From assembly GCA_017517135.1 (NCBI GenBank), contig JAFXAK010000027.1, positions 1 through 61,819 of the forward strand: 61,819 nucleotides of DNA. Reading direction: 5' to 3'. Of this stretch, positions 1 to 9,356 are shown piece after piece (within the stretch, counting starts at the first letter, position 1; each line of letters starts with the position of its first letter). The position numbers were made by a program, and so were the translations under genes. Below the pieces are notes generated by a model. That model searched no databases. It worked only from the letters and a program-made list of their open reading frames with translations, and was not told the DNA's origin. Origin of the DNA: Clostridia bacterium (lineage in GTDB: Bacteria > Bacillota > Clostridia > Oscillospirales > Acutalibacteraceae).

Positions 1-2
1 CA

Positions 3-141
3 GAATGAGTAAACCGAGCAAAAACAACACATTTGTGTTGTTTTTGGTTTCCCCGACAGCGTACAAAGGTACGCCGAGGGCGAGGTTTGCTTATAGCATA
101 AAACTTGTTTTATGCGGTCTGCACTTTTTTTACAACCCCTT
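3..141. repeat. Hairpin-rich dispersed repeat, left copy
   Basis: This 139-base block recurs in inverted orientation at 61681-61819. I count three mismatches, all in one hairpin loop (ATTT here, AAAA there). It contains three perfect hairpins: AAAAACAACAC with its complement, GCGTAC-aaag-GTACGC, and GCATAAAAC-tt-GTTTTATGC. A 63-codon reading frame across it has no ribosome binding site and reads repeat sequence, so I do not call a gene. A contig that starts and stops in copies of the same element most likely broke at a multi-copy repeat. Confidence 0.85.
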
Positions 142-167
142 GATTTATACTGTTGTTTTGTTAAAGC

Positions 168-1598
168 TTAAAAAAGAATACCGAGGTAAGACTTAATCAT
201 ATCTATAATAGCATAGAAAAGATTGTACAGATAGTTGAAGAATGATGTTGCCATTGATTCGTCAAGCTCTGAATCCTGAACCTCGTTTTTATCTGTTTTC
301 TTTATAGCATATGTATCAATCTGTGTGATTTCCTGAGTTTCGTCATCAACAACATAAGCTGTGTAGATAAGATAATCACCGTCAATAGTTGTTGTTGCGA
401 AGCAACCGCCGAGGTCTGATGTGGAGAGTGCAATTTCTGCAACATCCATAATGGGAGCAATTGCATCCTCGTTTACTGAATATCTCTTTGTGCCTGCTGT
501 TGAGGGAAGAACATGAACAGCACCTTCGGGATTGAGAGCAAAGGTTGTGGAAACACCGTTATAGCTTTCTGTTACGGTTGTAACCTCTGTTCTTGCATCA
601 GCGTAAACAGGAGCAGTTCTCATATACATATGGTCGTGACCTGCCATAACAAAGTCGATGTCAATTTCATCAAAGATGGGGATAAGAGTGTTTCTGAGAA
701 TGATGGTGTCGGGCTTGTTGATGTTCTTACCTGCGGAATAGAGAGCACGGTGCATGAAAACGAGCTTCCATTTAGCGTCTGAGGTCTTCATATCGTTGAT
801 AAGCCAGTTCTTCTGAGCCTGTGACATAGGATACATATCATTTGTGTTAAGCACTGCAATGTGAGCATCGCCGTAATCGAATGAATAGTAAACACCCTCA
901 AGTGACTGATTGTCGGACTCGTCAAGGCAGAATGTATTTTGGAAAACATATGTATTGAGCTTGTTTGTGATATTACCGTCGTGGTTGCCTGCAACGGGAA
1001 CAAGAGTTGTGTTGTTGTTTGCAAATGCAAAATTCTTGAAATACCAATCCCACTCATCATTTGTGTTGTCGTTGACAAAGTCACCGAGAGTAACAACAAA
1101 TTCAGCCTCGGGCATTGTATCCATAGCTGCCTTCATAACCTTTGCAGCCTGTGCAAAGTTTTCATTGCTGCTTGCCTGAACGTCTGCAATAGTGATGAAT
1201 GAGAATGCATTGTCACCGTCGTCTGTTGTGAATGAACAGGTGTCACTCCACATATTCTTCTCAGCATCGCCCACACGGTAGCAGTAGCTTGTGCCTGCTG
1301 TGAGGTCTTCAACAACAACCTTGTGTGCGAACTGATCTCTGAATTCTTCTGTTTTGCCCACATAGCTTACGGCATTGCTGAAGCCTGAAACGAGATATTC
1401 TGCTTCTGTAACAAGCTGAAGGTCGGAGTTGCCGTCTTCAAGTGTGTACCAGCAGAAGCCTCTTGAAGTTGCACCGTCTGCATACATTGAGCAGCTGATT
1501 CTCTTTACCTCGTCGGCCGATGCACCGACAGCCATACAGCCGAAAAGCATAAGGCATGCAAGAACCATACAAAGTGACTTTTTGAGTAAAGTTTTCAT
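168..1598 (-). CDS. Secreted metallophosphoesterase, purple-acid-phosphatase-like
   Basis: 476 residues. The N-terminus is a signal peptide; cleavage could be by signal peptidase I after GASA (residue 28), or the Cys21 in LFGC could be a lipoprotein site. Residues about 32-125 resemble the fibronectin-like N-terminal domain of purple acid phosphatases. The calcineurin-type metal motifs follow in order: ITIADV (Asp139), GD (172-173), GNHD (204-207), His283 and GHDH (320-323). The family hydrolyses phosphate esters or nucleotides at a binuclear metal site; the substrate here is unknown. The last 25 residues are hydrophobic and aromatic and could sit against the membrane. It is divergent from the glycogen operon and appears monocistronic. 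Confidence 0.85.
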   Translation of the reverse strand: MKTLLKKSLCMVLACLMLFGCMAVGASADEVKRISCSMYADGATSRGFCWYTLEDGNSDLQLVTEAEYLVSGFSNAVSYVGKTEEFRDQFAHKVVVEDLTAGTSYCYRVGDAEKNMWSDTCSFTTDDGDNAFSFITIADVQASSNENFAQAAKVMKAAMDTMPEAEFVVTLGDFVNDNTNDEWDWYFKNFAFANNNTTLVPVAGNHDGNITNKLNTYVFQNTFCLDESDNQSLEGVYYSFDYGDAHIAVLNTNDMYPMSQAQKNWLINDMKTSDAKWKLVFMHRALYSAGKNINKPDTIILRNTLIPIFDEIDIDFVMAGHDHMYMRTAPVYADARTEVTTVTESYNGVSTTFALNPEGAVHVLPSTAGTKRYSVNEDAIAPIMDVAEIALSTSDLGGCFATTTIDGDYLIYTAYVVDDETQEITQIDTYAIKKTDKNEVQDSELDESMATSFFNYLYNLFYAIIDMIKSYLGILF

Positions 1599-1825
1599 AA
1601 TACTTTTCCTTCCGTATTAAAAATAATAGCACTAAAAGTATACCACGCTCAGGAGAAATTTGTCAATATAATACTTTCAGTTCTTATGACAGTTTTTGAC
1701 TGTAATTTTATTTTACCTGTTGTATTATAGGCGGGTGGCTAAATATGTGCCAAAGTCTTTGTGCATATTGTACAGTTTTTGGAAAAATTTTGTAATAGCA
1801 CTTCTAACAAAATAGTCAAAACTAC

Positions 1826-1854
1826 TTGCAAAAATGTTTCGGGTTTGTTAAAAT
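1826..1854 (+). promoter_or_regulatory. Probable sigma-A promoter of the glycogen operon
   Basis: TTGCAA (1826-1831), a 17-base spacer and TAAAAT (1849-1854). Transcription would start near 1861, just before the GGAGGTG ribosome binding site at 1862, giving a very short leader. Confidence 0.5.
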
Positions 1855-1869
1855 GGAGAGTGGAGGTGA

Positions 1870-3789
1870 ATGCCTTTGAGAAAAGAAGTACACAACAGCG
1901 CAGAGATTCCCGTCTATCTGTTCAAGGAGGGGAATAATGCAAAGGCCTATGAATTTTTCGGTGCACACCCTACTGAAAGCGGAGCGGTTTTCAGAGTATG
2001 GGCACCGAAGGCAAAAAGTGTCAGCGTAACAGGCGAATTCAACGGCTGGAACGGAGAAAGCCATCCTATGCACCTGATTGCTGACGGAATATGGGAAACG
2101 GAGATTGACGGCATAAAGCAGTTTGATGTCTATAAATATGCCGTAAGAGGGGCGGATGATACTGTCAGACTAAAAAGCGATCCTTATGCTTTTCATTCTG
2201 AAACAAGACCTGCCAATGCTTCCAAGTTTTTTGATATTGAGGGCTTTAAGTGGAGTGACTCGAAATATTTTGAAAAACTTAAGGCTAAGAACATATATGC
2301 CTCTCCTATGAATATCTACGAACTTCACGCGGGCAGCTGGAGAATGTATGAAAACGGTGAGCCGTATTCCTACCGTGCGCTTGCAGATGAATTAGCACCC
2401 TATCTCAAGGAGATGAACTACACTCATATTGAGCTGCTCCCCGTTATGGAGCATCCGTTTGACGGCTCATGGGGGTATCAGGTAACAGGATATTTCAGTG
2501 TTACCTCTCGTTACGGCACACCGCACGATTTTATGTATTTTGTTGACAAGCTGCATCAGTACGGAATCGGTGTTATTCTTGACTGGGTGCCTGCTCATTT
2601 CCCCAGAGATGCTCACGGACTTTTCGAGTTTGACGGCTCTTTCTGCTACGAATATTCCGATCCTCTTAAAATGGACCATAAGGACTGGGGAACAAGAATT
2701 TTTGATTTCGGCAAAAATGAGGTCAGAAGCTTTCTTGTTTCAAGTGCACAGTTTTTCTTTGACAAATATCATGTGGACGGTCTGAGAGTTGACGCTGTAG
2801 CATCAATGCTTTATCTTGACTACGGCAGACGCGACGGCGAGTGGAGAGCCAATATATACGGCGGCAGAGAAAATCTTGAGGCTGTATCATTTCTGAGACA
2901 TCTCAATGAAAGTATTTTCAGAGATTACCCCTATGCCATTATGGCGGCAGAGGAAAGCACAGCATGGCCTATGGTTTCAAGACCTGTATCTGACGGAGGA
3001 CTGGGCTTCAATTTCAAATGGAATATGGGCTGGATGAACGATATACTGAGATACTGCTCGCTTGACGGTCTTTCAAGAAAGTTCAACCACGACCTTATAA
3101 CATTTTCATTCTTCTATGCTTTTTCCGAGAACTTTGTGCTTCCCATTTCGCACGATGAGGTAGTGCACGGCAAATGCTCACTTCTCAATAAAATGCCCGG
3201 AGAATATGCCGACAAATTTGCAGGAGACAAGGCATTTTTAGGCTATATGTATTCACATCCGGGAAAGAAGCTGCTCTTTATGGGGCAGGAGTTCGGGCAG
3301 TTTATTGAGTGGAATGAGAAAAAGCCTCTTGACTGGTTCCTGCTTGACTACGATGCTCACAGAGACTTCCATAACTTTGTAAAAGAACTCAACCGTGTGT
3401 ATAAGCAAAATCCCGAGCTTTGGGAGATTGACTATTCCTGGGAGGGCTTCGAGTGGCTTGTGAGTGACGATAACACAAACTCCGTGGTTGCATTCCAGCG
3501 AAAAGACAAAGAGGGAAATGTTTTAGTTTCAATATGTAATTTCACACCCGTAACGAGAGAGAACTATAAAATAGGCGTGCCGCAGAGAGGCAGTCTGACT
3601 GTTCTTCTCAATTCGGATGATGCAGCCTTCGGCGGTCAGGGAATACTCGGTAATTCAAGGATTTACACCAAAAAAGAGCCTATGCACGGCAAGGAGCATT
3701 CATTTGAAATCACCTTACCCGGGCTTTCAAGTGTATATCTTAAGTACAAGCCCTATGCCGTACGCGGTGAAAAAAAAGCAAAAAAATAA
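1870..3789 (+). CDS. glgB: 1,4-alpha-glucan (glycogen) branching enzyme
   Basis: 639 residues, a normal length. It transfers alpha-1,4-glucan segments to make alpha-1,6 branches in glycogen. An N-terminal CBM48-like domain (about residues 24-110, with [18 protein letters not shown]) precedes a GH13 barrel. The catalytic residues are present: nucleophile Asp308 in DGLRVDA, acid/base Glu361 in AAEEST, and Asp429 in SHDEV. GGAGGTG at 1862-1868 lies only 2-3 bases before the ATG at 1870 but about 8 bases before an in-frame TTG at 1876, so the true start may be that TTG (protein then begins MRKEVHN). It is the first gene of a glgB-glgC-glgD-glgA operon. Function is very likely; only the start is uncertain. 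Confidence 0.95.
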   Translation: MPLRKEVHNSAEIPVYLFKEGNNAKAYEFFGAHPTESGAVFRVWAPKAKSVSVTGEFNGWNGESHPMHLIADGIWETEIDGIKQFDVYKYAVRGADDTVRLKSDPYAFHSETRPANASKFFDIEGFKWSDSKYFEKLKAKNIYASPMNIYELHAGSWRMYENGEPYSYRALADELAPYLKEMNYTHIELLPVMEHPFDGSWGYQVTGYFSVTSRYGTPHDFMYFVDKLHQYGIGVILDWVPAHFPRDAHGLFEFDGSFCYEYSDPLKMDHKDWGTRIFDFGKNEVRSFLVSSAQFFFDKYHVDGLRVDAVASMLYLDYGRRDGEWRANIYGGRENLEAVSFLRHLNESIFRDYPYAIMAAEESTAWPMVSRPVSDGGLGFNFKWNMGWMNDILRYCSLDGLSRKFNHDLITFSFFYAFSENFVLPISHDEVVHGKCSLLNKMPGEYADKFAGDKAFLGYMYSHPGKKLLFMGQEFGQFIEWNEKKPLDWFLLDYDAHRDFHNFVKELNRVYKQNPELWEIDYSWEGFEWLVSDDNTNSVVAFQRKDKEGNVLVSICNFTPVTRENYKIGVPQRGSLTVLLNSDDAAFGGQGILGNSRIYTKKEPMHGKEHSFEITLPGLSSVYLKYKPYAVRGEKKAKK

Positions 3790-3817
3790 AATTAACATAA
3801 ATGAAAGGACGATTATC

Positions 3818-5038
3818 TTGGCAAGAAAAACAGAATGTATAGCAATGCTGCTTGCAGGTGGTCAGGGCAGCAGACTCGGTATTCTCACAAAGAACATTGC
3901 AAAACCCGCAGTTCCCTATGGCGGTAAGTACAGAATTATTGACTTCCCGCTTTCAAACTGTGTAAACTCAGGTATTTCAACCGTCGGTGTTCTCACACAG
4001 TATCAGCCTCTTGAGCTCAACGACTATATCGGTAACGGACAGCCCTGGGACCTTGACAGAAACGAGGGCGGTGTTCATATCCTTTCACCCTATCAGCAGA
4101 TAAGCGGCACACAGTGGTACAAGGGTACTGCAAATGCAATTTATCAGAACATCAATTTCATTGACAGATATAATCCCGAGTATGTTGCCATTCTTTCAGG
4201 TGACCATATCTACAAAATGGATTATAATGAAATGCTCAAATATCACAAGGAAAAGAATGCGGCTTGTACTATAGCAATGCTTGAGGTACCGTGGGAAGAG
4301 GCTTCCCGTTTCGGACTTATGTTCGTTGATGATGACGGTGCAATAACCGCATTCGAGGAAAAGCCCAAGAATCCCAAGAGCAATAAGGCTTCAATGGGTG
4401 TTTATATCTTCACCTGGAGCAAGCTCAGAGAGTATCTTATTGCAGACGAAGCAAAGGAAGGCTCCTCAAACGACTTCGGTAAGGATGTTATCCCCGCAAT
4501 GTTCAATGCAGGCGAGGGAATGTATGCCTTCCGCTTTGACGGCTACTGGAAGGATGTAGGAACAATAGACAGCCTTTGGGAAGCAAACCTTGACCTTCTT
4601 AATCCCACAGTAAATATTGACCTTGATGACGATAACTGGAAAATCTACTGCAAGAACTCTGCATTGCCTCCTCACTTTGTTTCCCCCAAGGCGAATGTGC
4701 AGAACTCTCTTGTTGCGGGCGGCTGTATGGTTGAGGGCGATGTTGACTATTCTGTACTCTTCTCCAATGTTACCGTTGAAGAGGGGGCAAAGGTTGAATA
4801 TTCAATAATTATGCCCGGAACAACAATTAAATCGGGTGCTACCGTAAGATATGCTATGATAGCAGAAAATGCTGTTATCGAAAGCGGTGCGGTTGTAGGC
4901 GAGGATCCTCAGAAGACCGAAAATAAAGAAGGCTGGGGAGTTACCGTTGTGGGTGCTGATGTGAAGGTCGGAAAATCAGCAGTTGTTACCGCAAACAAAA
5001 TGGTTGCTGAGAATGTAAAGGAGGGTGAAACCGTATGA
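3818..5038 (+). CDS. glgC: Glucose-1-phosphate adenylyltransferase, catalytic subunit
   Basis: 406 residues from a TTG start at 3818. GAAAGGA at 3803-3809 sits 8 bases upstream and the protein then begins [15 protein letters not shown], as expected for GlgC; the frame is open further upstream only because it overlaps the end of glgB. It makes ADP-glucose from glucose-1-phosphate and ATP, the committed step of glycogen synthesis. The nucleotidyltransferase motif GGQGSRL and the [15 protein letters not shown] block are near the N-terminus, and a left-handed beta-helix of hexapeptide repeats forms the C-terminal third. The stop overlaps the glgD start as ATGA (5035-5038), which implies translational coupling of the two subunits. 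Confidence 0.95.
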   Translation: MARKTECIAMLLAGGQGSRLGILTKNIAKPAVPYGGKYRIIDFPLSNCVNSGISTVGVLTQYQPLELNDYIGNGQPWDLDRNEGGVHILSPYQQISGTQWYKGTANAIYQNINFIDRYNPEYVAILSGDHIYKMDYNEMLKYHKEKNAACTIAMLEVPWEEASRFGLMFVDDDGAITAFEEKPKNPKSNKASMGVYIFTWSKLREYLIADEAKEGSSNDFGKDVIPAMFNAGEGMYAFRFDGYWKDVGTIDSLWEANLDLLNPTVNIDLDDDNWKIYCKNSALPPHFVSPKANVQNSLVAGGCMVEGDVDYSVLFSNVTVEEGAKVEYSIIMPGTTIKSGATVRYAMIAENAVIESGAVVGEDPQKTENKEGWGVTVVGADVKVGKSAVVTANKMVAENVKEGETV

Positions 5039-6153
5039 GAGCAAATAATGTTTTAGGCTTGGTTTTTGCCAATGTTGACGATAGTGTTTTAAGTGAAGTT
5101 ACAGGTGTGCGTTCAATGGCTTCCGTTCCCTTCGGCGGCGGCTACAGACTTATTGACTTCGTTCTTTCAAATATGGTAAATGCAGGTATGACCAAGGTTG
5201 GTGTTATTACAAACAATAATTATCAGTCGCTTATGGACCACATAGGCGGCGGTAAGCCCTGGGATCTTGCAAGAAAGAATGAGGGCTTGTATCTTCTGCC
5301 TCCCTTCAATGCACAGGCTATTGATAACTACAATGCAGGCAGAATAGGTGCACTCAAAAATATTATGCGCTTCCTTGAGCGTTCAACAGAGGAATATGTG
5401 CTTCTCACAGACTGCACATATGTTGCAAATCTTGATTTCAATGATATCTTTAAGTATCATCAGGAAACAGAGGCGGATATAACAATTCTTTGTCAGAAAG
5501 GCAAGCTTCCCGTTCTTGACAGCGTTTTAGTCGTTGATAAACGAGATGACGAAAGAATAACAAAGCTTCATATGGGTGATACCTCGGGCAAAAAGGCTGA
5601 ATACTGCCTTAAATGTGCCGTTATGAAAAAATCTCTTCTTGAACGCCTTGTAAACGATGCTTTTGCAAAGGGACATTCCTCCTTTGAAAAGGAAGTTTTC
5701 CTTAAAAATGTTTCAAAGCTTAAAATCAACGGATATAAGGTTGATACCTTCTGTCCCGTTATCGATTCACTCGAAAGCTATTATGAAGCAAACTTCTCTC
5801 TGCTTGATGTCAATAACTATAAGCAGCTTTTCAATACCGAAAGACCTGTTTATACAAAGGTTTATGAGGATATGCCCGTTGTATACGGACTTGAAAGCTG
5901 CGTAAAAGCTTCTCTTGTTGCCGACGGCTCGGTTATTGACGGTACTGTTGAAAACTGCATCATTTTCAGAGACTGTCACATTGAAAAGGGTGCGGTTGTC
6001 AAAAACTCAATCCTTATGCCTCACAGCTTTGTCGGTGAAAATGCAAAGCTTAATTACTGTATAACAGATAAGGGTGTTTCCGTAAGAAGCGGTAAAAACC
6101 TTTCGGGTGCAGATTCATTTCCCGTATATATCGGAAAAAATATTCATATCTAA
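5035..6153 (+). CDS. glgD: ADP-glucose pyrophosphorylase regulatory subunit GlgD
   Basis: 372 residues. It is a GlgC homologue that keeps the fold ([13 protein letters not shown], then GGKPWDL) but lacks the canonical GGxGxRL nucleotide loop: the corresponding N-terminus reads [13 protein letters not shown]. This is typical of GlgD, which in Firmicutes forms hetero-oligomers with GlgC and raises its activity while being inactive or weak alone. Translation is coupled to glgC by a four-base overlap, and GGAGGG at 5021-5026 lies upstream of the start. The C-terminal hexapeptide-repeat domain is kept. Confidence 0.93.
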   Translation: MRANNVLGLVFANVDDSVLSEVTGVRSMASVPFGGGYRLIDFVLSNMVNAGMTKVGVITNNNYQSLMDHIGGGKPWDLARKNEGLYLLPPFNAQAIDNYNAGRIGALKNIMRFLERSTEEYVLLTDCTYVANLDFNDIFKYHQETEADITILCQKGKLPVLDSVLVVDKRDDERITKLHMGDTSGKKAEYCLKCAVMKKSLLERLVNDAFAKGHSSFEKEVFLKNVSKLKINGYKVDTFCPVIDSLESYYEANFSLLDVNNYKQLFNTERPVYTKVYEDMPVVYGLESCVKASLVADGSVIDGTVENCIIFRDCHIEKGAVVKNSILMPHSFVGENAKLNYCITDKGVSVRSGKNLSGADSFPVYIGKNIHI

Positions 6154-6164
6154 GGAGTTAATAA

Positions 6165-7589
6165 ATGAAAGTTCTTTATGCTGTAAGCGAAGCAAAGCCT
6201 TTTATAGCAAGCGGCGGACTCGGTGATGTGGGCGGTTCTCTTCCCATAGCACTCAGAAAGCGTCTTATAGGCTGCAGAGTTGTTATGCCCTTGTATGATA
6301 AAATCCCGCAGGAATTCAAGGACAATATGAAGTTTATAACTCATATAACCGTTCCCGTTGCCTGGAGAAGACAGTACTGCGGTATCTTTGAAGCAAAATA
6401 TAACGGTGTTATATACTATTTTCTTGACAATCAGTATTATTTCAAACGCGATGCCCTTTACGGCTATTATGACGATGCAGAGAGATTTGCTTTCTTCTCC
6501 CGCGCGGTGCTTGAAATTATCCCTTATATTGATTTCAAGCCCGATGTAATAAACTGTAATGACTGGCAGACAGCCCTTGTGCCTGTTTACTATTCCGCAT
6601 ATTATGCAAATTCACCCGGCTTTGAAAACATCAAGACGGTGTTTACGATTCATAATATCCAGTATCAGGGCAAGTACGGTACCGAGATTCTGCAGGATGT
6701 TGTGGGACTGGGTGACGCGCACGCTTCCTTGCTCGAATATGATGATTGCGTAAACTTTATGAAGGGTGCTATTGAGTGTGCAAACTCCGTAACAACGGTA
6801 AGCCCCACATATGCACAGGAAATTCTCGATCCGTATTATTCACACGGACTTGATCCCATTCTTAAAGCAAGAAGCTGGAAGCTCAAGGGTATTCTCAACG
6901 GTATTGATATGGTTGCAAACGATCCCGAAACCGACAAGGCATTACCGGCTCACTTCTCTGTTGAGCATCCCGAAAATAAGGCAATCTGTAAGGCTGAGCT
7001 TCAGAAGGAAATGGGACTTCCCGTAAGAGAAGATGTTCCCGTTATCGGTATGGTAAGCCGTCTTGTTTCCCACAAGGGCTTTGATCTTGTCAAGTGTGTA
7101 CTCGAGGAGCTGCTTGCAACAGAGGATGTTCAGGTTGTTGTTTTAGGCTCGGGTGATTGGCAGTATGAAAGCTTCTTCCTTGAAATGGCTTCAACTTATC
7201 CCGAAAAGATGGCTGTAAAGATAGGCTTTATTCCCGCACTTGCAAGCCGTATTTACGGCGGTGCCGATATCTTCCTTATGCCCTCACAGAGTGAGCCCTG
7301 CGGTCTTGCACAGATGTTCTCACTTCGTTACGGCACAATCCCGATAGTAAGAGCAACAGGCGGTCTTCGTGACTCTGTTACCGATTCGGGTGACAACGAG
7401 GGTAACGGCTTCGTATTCGAGGACTATAATGCTCACGATATGCTTCACACCATCCGCAGAGCTGTTCACGGCTTCGCAGATAAGGAAGGCTGGCAGATTC
7501 TGAGAAAGCGTGCAATGGAATGTGACTACAGCTGGGGCCGTTCCGCTAACGAATATATAAAGCTTTATAAGGCTCTGATTAAGGAATAA
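6165..7589 (+). CDS. glgA: Glycogen synthase (ADP-glucose type, GT5)
   Basis: 474 residues, a typical GT5 length. It elongates alpha-1,4-glucan from ADP-glucose. The N-terminal glucan-synthase domain carries ASGGLGDVGGSLP; the Lys of the textbook KTGGL motif is replaced here, a change seen in other clostridial enzymes. The C-terminal Rossmann domain has VSRLVSHKGFDL and the sugar-nucleotide site PSQSEPCGLAQMFSLRYG followed by TGGLRDSV. The start is supported by AAGGAG eleven bases after glgD, and the gene is followed eleven bases later by the isomerase-like gene of the same operon. Confidence 0.95.
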   Translation: MKVLYAVSEAKPFIASGGLGDVGGSLPIALRKRLIGCRVVMPLYDKIPQEFKDNMKFITHITVPVAWRRQYCGIFEAKYNGVIYYFLDNQYYFKRDALYGYYDDAERFAFFSRAVLEIIPYIDFKPDVINCNDWQTALVPVYYSAYYANSPGFENIKTVFTIHNIQYQGKYGTEILQDVVGLGDAHASLLEYDDCVNFMKGAIECANSVTTVSPTYAQEILDPYYSHGLDPILKARSWKLKGILNGIDMVANDPETDKALPAHFSVEHPENKAICKAELQKEMGLPVREDVPVIGMVSRLVSHKGFDLVKCVLEELLATEDVQVVVLGSGDWQYESFFLEMASTYPEKMAVKIGFIPALASRIYGGADIFLMPSQSEPCGLAQMFSLRYGTIPIVRATGGLRDSVTDSGDNEGNGFVFEDYNAHDMLHTIRRAVHGFADKEGWQILRKRAMECDYSWGRSANEYIKLYKALIKE

Positions 7590-7600
7590 GAGGAAAAACA

Positions 7601-8467
7601 ATGGCAGAATTTATTTTATCCGCCTTTGCAGATGAGGCAGGCGGCGGCTTATTAAGTCAGATTGATGCGCTTAAAGCAAACGGTCTTACTCATATTGAGC
7701 CCAGAGGACTTGACGAGGGTAATATTTCAACCTTTACAGCCGAACAGGCAAGGAATGTGAAAAAGATACTTGACGAATACGGAATAGGTGTTTCTGCAGT
7801 AGGCTCACATTTCGGTAAAATCAATATAAAGGATGATTTTGCACCGCATTTTGAGTCCTTCAAGCAGTGTGTTGAAAATGCCGCAATACTCGACACGGAA
7901 AATATCCGTATGTTCAGCTTCTTTATTTCAGAGGGCGAAAATCCCGATGTGTACAGAGATGAGGTTTTCGAGCGTCTTGAAAAGATGTGCGATTATGCGG
8001 TAGCCCACGGCATATGGTGCTGTCACGAAAACGAAAAGGGTATTTACGGTGACAACGATATAAGATGTCTTGATATTCTTCGGACCTTAAAGGGCAAGAT
8101 AAAGGGTGTTTTCGATCCTGCAAACTTTATACAGTGCAAGGTGGAAATTCTTCCCGCATATGAAAAGCTCAAAGAATATATTGAGTATATGCACATAAAG
8201 GATTGCCGTTTGTCTGACGGATTTGTTGTCCCCTGCGGCAGCGGTGACGGTAACTTAGAGGAGCTTCTCAGACGCTTCAATGAAAAGGACGGCAAGCGCT
8301 TCCTTACTCTTGAGCCGCACCTTAAGGTCTTTGCAGGACTTGAAAATTTAGAGGAAGACGGCGGAAAGTCCTCCGTAAGCGAGGAGTTTACCTACCCCAC
8401 AAACCGCGATGCCTTCAATGCAGCGTGCGATGCCTTCCATAAGATATTAAAGGCAGCAACTGAATAA
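7601..8467 (+). CDS. Sugar phosphate isomerase/epimerase family protein (xylose isomerase-like TIM barrel)
   Basis: 288 residues. The AP-endonuclease-2/xylose-isomerase-like barrel is recognisable from SAFADEAGGGLLSQIDALKANGLTHIE at the start, CCHENEKGIYGD mid-protein, GVFDPANFIQC, and EYMHIKDCR with metal-ligand Glu, Asp and His positions. Members isomerise or epimerise sugars or inositols, but the substrate cannot be read from sequence. It is the last gene of the glycogen operon (11-base gap from glgA, then a strong terminator), suggesting a link to storage-carbohydrate or hexose metabolism, though co-transcription is an inference. Confidence 0.8.
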   Translation: MAEFILSAFADEAGGGLLSQIDALKANGLTHIEPRGLDEGNISTFTAEQARNVKKILDEYGIGVSAVGSHFGKINIKDDFAPHFESFKQCVENAAILDTENIRMFSFFISEGENPDVYRDEVFERLEKMCDYAVAHGIWCCHENEKGIYGDNDIRCLDILRTLKGKIKGVFDPANFIQCKVEILPAYEKLKEYIEYMHIKDCRLSDGFVVPCGSGDGNLEELLRRFNEKDGKRFLTLEPHLKVFAGLENLEEDGGKSSVSEEFTYPTNRDAFNAACDAFHKILKAATE

Positions 8468-8478
8468 TTAAATTTTTA

Positions 8479-8513
8479 AACAGCGGTGTCGGCGTTATAC
8501 CGCTGTTTTTTTT
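8479..8513 (+). terminator. Rho-independent terminator of the glycogen operon
   Basis: AACAGCGGT pairs with ACCGCTGTT around an 11-base loop, followed by eight T. The T-tract overlaps the stop codon of the converging gene at 8512. Confidence 0.9.
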
Positions 8514-8850
8514 ATTCATCGCTTTTTTCGGGTGAATCCTGATATTTTGAATAATTCACAACCCTTATCACCTGATATTTATTGTATACCTTTCGTTTTA
8601 TTTCTCCCGTTGCCTCTAAATGCTGAATTGCCGTGCGGACTTGTTTTTCGCTTAAACGCAGCTTTTCGGCAATGCTGAAATATGATGTGACAAGCTCTCC
8701 GCGGTGTACGGTTATTTTCCCGAAAGCGTGATCCTTTATGTTTGCCTTCAGAATTAAATAGGTGAACACACGGTAGGTGTTAGGCTCAGTAAACCAGCCC
8801 CAGTCGAGTATGCTTCTGTTGAGCTTTATGTATGTGTCTGCTTTGTTCAT
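8512..8850 (-). CDS. Small winged-helix protein resembling the N-terminal domain of phage replication initiators
   Basis: 112 residues. The pattern MNKADTYIKLNRSILDWGWF, then a HTH segment with FSIAEKLRLSEKQVRTAIQHLEATGEI, and KYQVIRVVNYSKYQ at the end matches the DNA-binding N-terminal domain of DnaD/replisome-organizer-like proteins of phages and integrative elements. Full-length members continue into a Gln/Asn-rich linker and a second domain, both absent here, so this may be a truncated remnant or a stand-alone regulator. Linker-like sequence is found nearby at about 9015-9160 but on the opposite strand. The AGGAGA-like ribosome site upstream of the start supports translation. Confidence 0.65.
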   Translation of the reverse strand: MNKADTYIKLNRSILDWGWFTEPNTYRVFTYLILKANIKDHAFGKITVHRGELVTSYFSIAEKLRLSEKQVRTAIQHLEATGEIKRKVYNKYQVIRVVNYSKYQDSPEKSDE

Positions 8851-9299
8851 ATGCTTTCTCCTTTTTGCTGTATTTTGCTTGCATTATAGATGATATAAAT
8901 AAAGATTTCTCCCCAGAAGCGCGGAAAATACAAAAAAATTTTTGTTGTTTCAGAAAGGTGAAAAACCGACATAGTTTTGTGATTACAAAAAACCTTGATA
9001 TATCAACAGATTTTAGGATTTTGTGTCGGGCAGTCAACAGGCAACCAGCAGGCAATCAACAATCTCTCGGCAAGCAAGGGGCAGGCTGTGGGCACTCAAA
9101 GGGCAACTATTAAAGAATGATAAGAAAGAAGAGAATGAGAAGAATGGAATAATTCAATAATTTAAGAAATAATCAAATAACCCCCTTGCGGGGGTGTTTA
9201 AATAAACTTAAATTAAAGATAATAGTTATTTTTATTTTAATCAAATAACGCTTCGCGCCCCCACGCGATAAAAGGGGATTATTAAAAAACATTTTTTTG
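8851..9299. other. Intergenic region with decayed replication-protein linker and hairpins
   Basis: No intact gene is seen. On the plus strand 9015-9110 is built from CAACAGGCAACCAGCAGGCA-type words that, in all three frames, give Gln/Asn/Ser/Arg-rich peptides (for example STGNQQAINN) like the linkers of replisome-organizer proteins; each frame then stops. Two AATCAAATAAC words (9172-9182 and 9240-9250 region) each precede a hairpin: CCCCC-ttgc-GGGGG and CGC-ttc-GCG. The interpretation as a gene remnant is an inference. Confidence 0.4.
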
Positions 9300-9338
9300 C
9301 AAAAAAAGAAAGGCGCTGTATTTTGTATACAACGCCTT
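9300..9338 (-). terminator. Rho-independent terminator of the 9.4-kb symporter gene
   Basis: On the minus strand AAGGCGTTGTATAC pairs with GTATxCAGCGCCTT-like sequence (9311-9338) and is followed by a T-rich run, about 19 bases after the stop codon. Confidence 0.8.
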
Positions 9339-9356
9339 AAACTTATTAAACTGAAA

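Noticed and set aside
5-196. A 63-codon reading frame at the left end.
   Set aside because: It reads straight through the hairpin repeat, which is also present at the other end, and has no ribosome binding site.
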